Shown piece after piece: positions 6,513 to 6,520 of a stretch of 6,520 bases of DNA. The notes under the pieces were generated by a model that was not told the DNA's origin, did not search any database, and saw nothing but the letters and a program-made list of their open reading frames with translations. Positions within the stretch are counted from its first letter, which is position 1, and every line of letters starts with the position of its first letter. A program made the position numbers and the translations under genes. The stretch lies in assembly GCA_023380915.1 (NCBI GenBank), contig JAMCSM010000078.1, forward strand, positions 1,719-8,238. The letters are read 5' to 3'. The DNA comes from Actinomycetota bacterium (lineage in GTDB: Bacteria; Actinomycetota; Humimicrobiia; Humimicrobiales; Humimicrobiaceae).

Positions 6513-6520
6513 GCCTCCTA
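6486..6520 (-). repeat. Imperfect inverted repeat, copy 2 (end of the aldolase gene to window edge)
   Basis: This is the partner of 4556-4591: on the minus strand it starts TAGGAGGCTTACAAATATTT. It includes the last eight aldolase codons (LTEKKYL and stop) plus eight downstream bases, and is cut by the window edge. The paired arms face each other and enclose about 1.9 kb containing the regulator remnant and the aldolase. Confidence 0.85.

Noticed and set aside
4556..6520. Complete insertion sequence
   Set aside because: The enclosed region encodes no transposase or recombinase, and one boundary lies at the window edge, so only inverted repeats can be claimed.

Overview
This is a low-GC bacterial window dominated by carbohydrate metabolism. 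A-rich codons such as ATA, AGA and AAA prevail and the intergenic DNA is extremely AT-rich. The gene content (GH13 branching enzyme, GH57/DUF3536 protein, DeoR-type regulator, DapA-superfamily aldolase) suits a sugar-storing, probably anaerobic bacterium. I cannot assign a phylum from the sequence alone.

Layout. The minus strand from 4315 down to 1 is a two-gene operon. It starts with glgB (2363-4315), a glycogen branching enzyme. After an 8-nt gap comes a large GH57/DUF3536 protein that runs off the left edge (1-2354, 784 residues visible). The 357-bp gap 4316-4672 separates this operon from genes on the plus strand. The plus strand carries a broken DeoR-family regulator (4673-5231), with one frameshift and one internal deletion of about 50 codons. 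It runs directly into an unrelated, unidentified C-terminal coding fragment (5227-5397). Then comes an intact DapA/NanA-superfamily aldolase (5511-6512) whose stop codon lies 8 bases from the right edge.

The least ordinary part is the structure around the regulator remnant. The glgB upstream region, read on the minus strand, contains two blocks that recur on the plus strand. One is an exact 26-bp block shared with the end of the orphan fragment and the DNA just after it (4408-4433 versus 5390-5415). The other is an imperfect 35/36-bp block shared with the last codons of the aldolase gene (4556-4591 versus 6486-6520, possibly continuing beyond the window). Shorter matches in the same order extend the first similarity over about 110-127 bp. 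My reading is that the gap upstream of glgB holds a decayed inverted copy of parts of the neighbouring plus-strand locus. A dispersed repeat family, or conserved promoter-like sites in the 26-mer, are the main alternatives.

How the genes relate. glgB and the GH57 gene probably act together on storage alpha-glucan. The regulator remnant and the aldolase look like what is left of a separate sugar-acid or amino-sugar catabolic locus that has been duplicated and eroded. I found no clear tRNA, rRNA, CRISPR array, transposase or strong rho-independent terminator.
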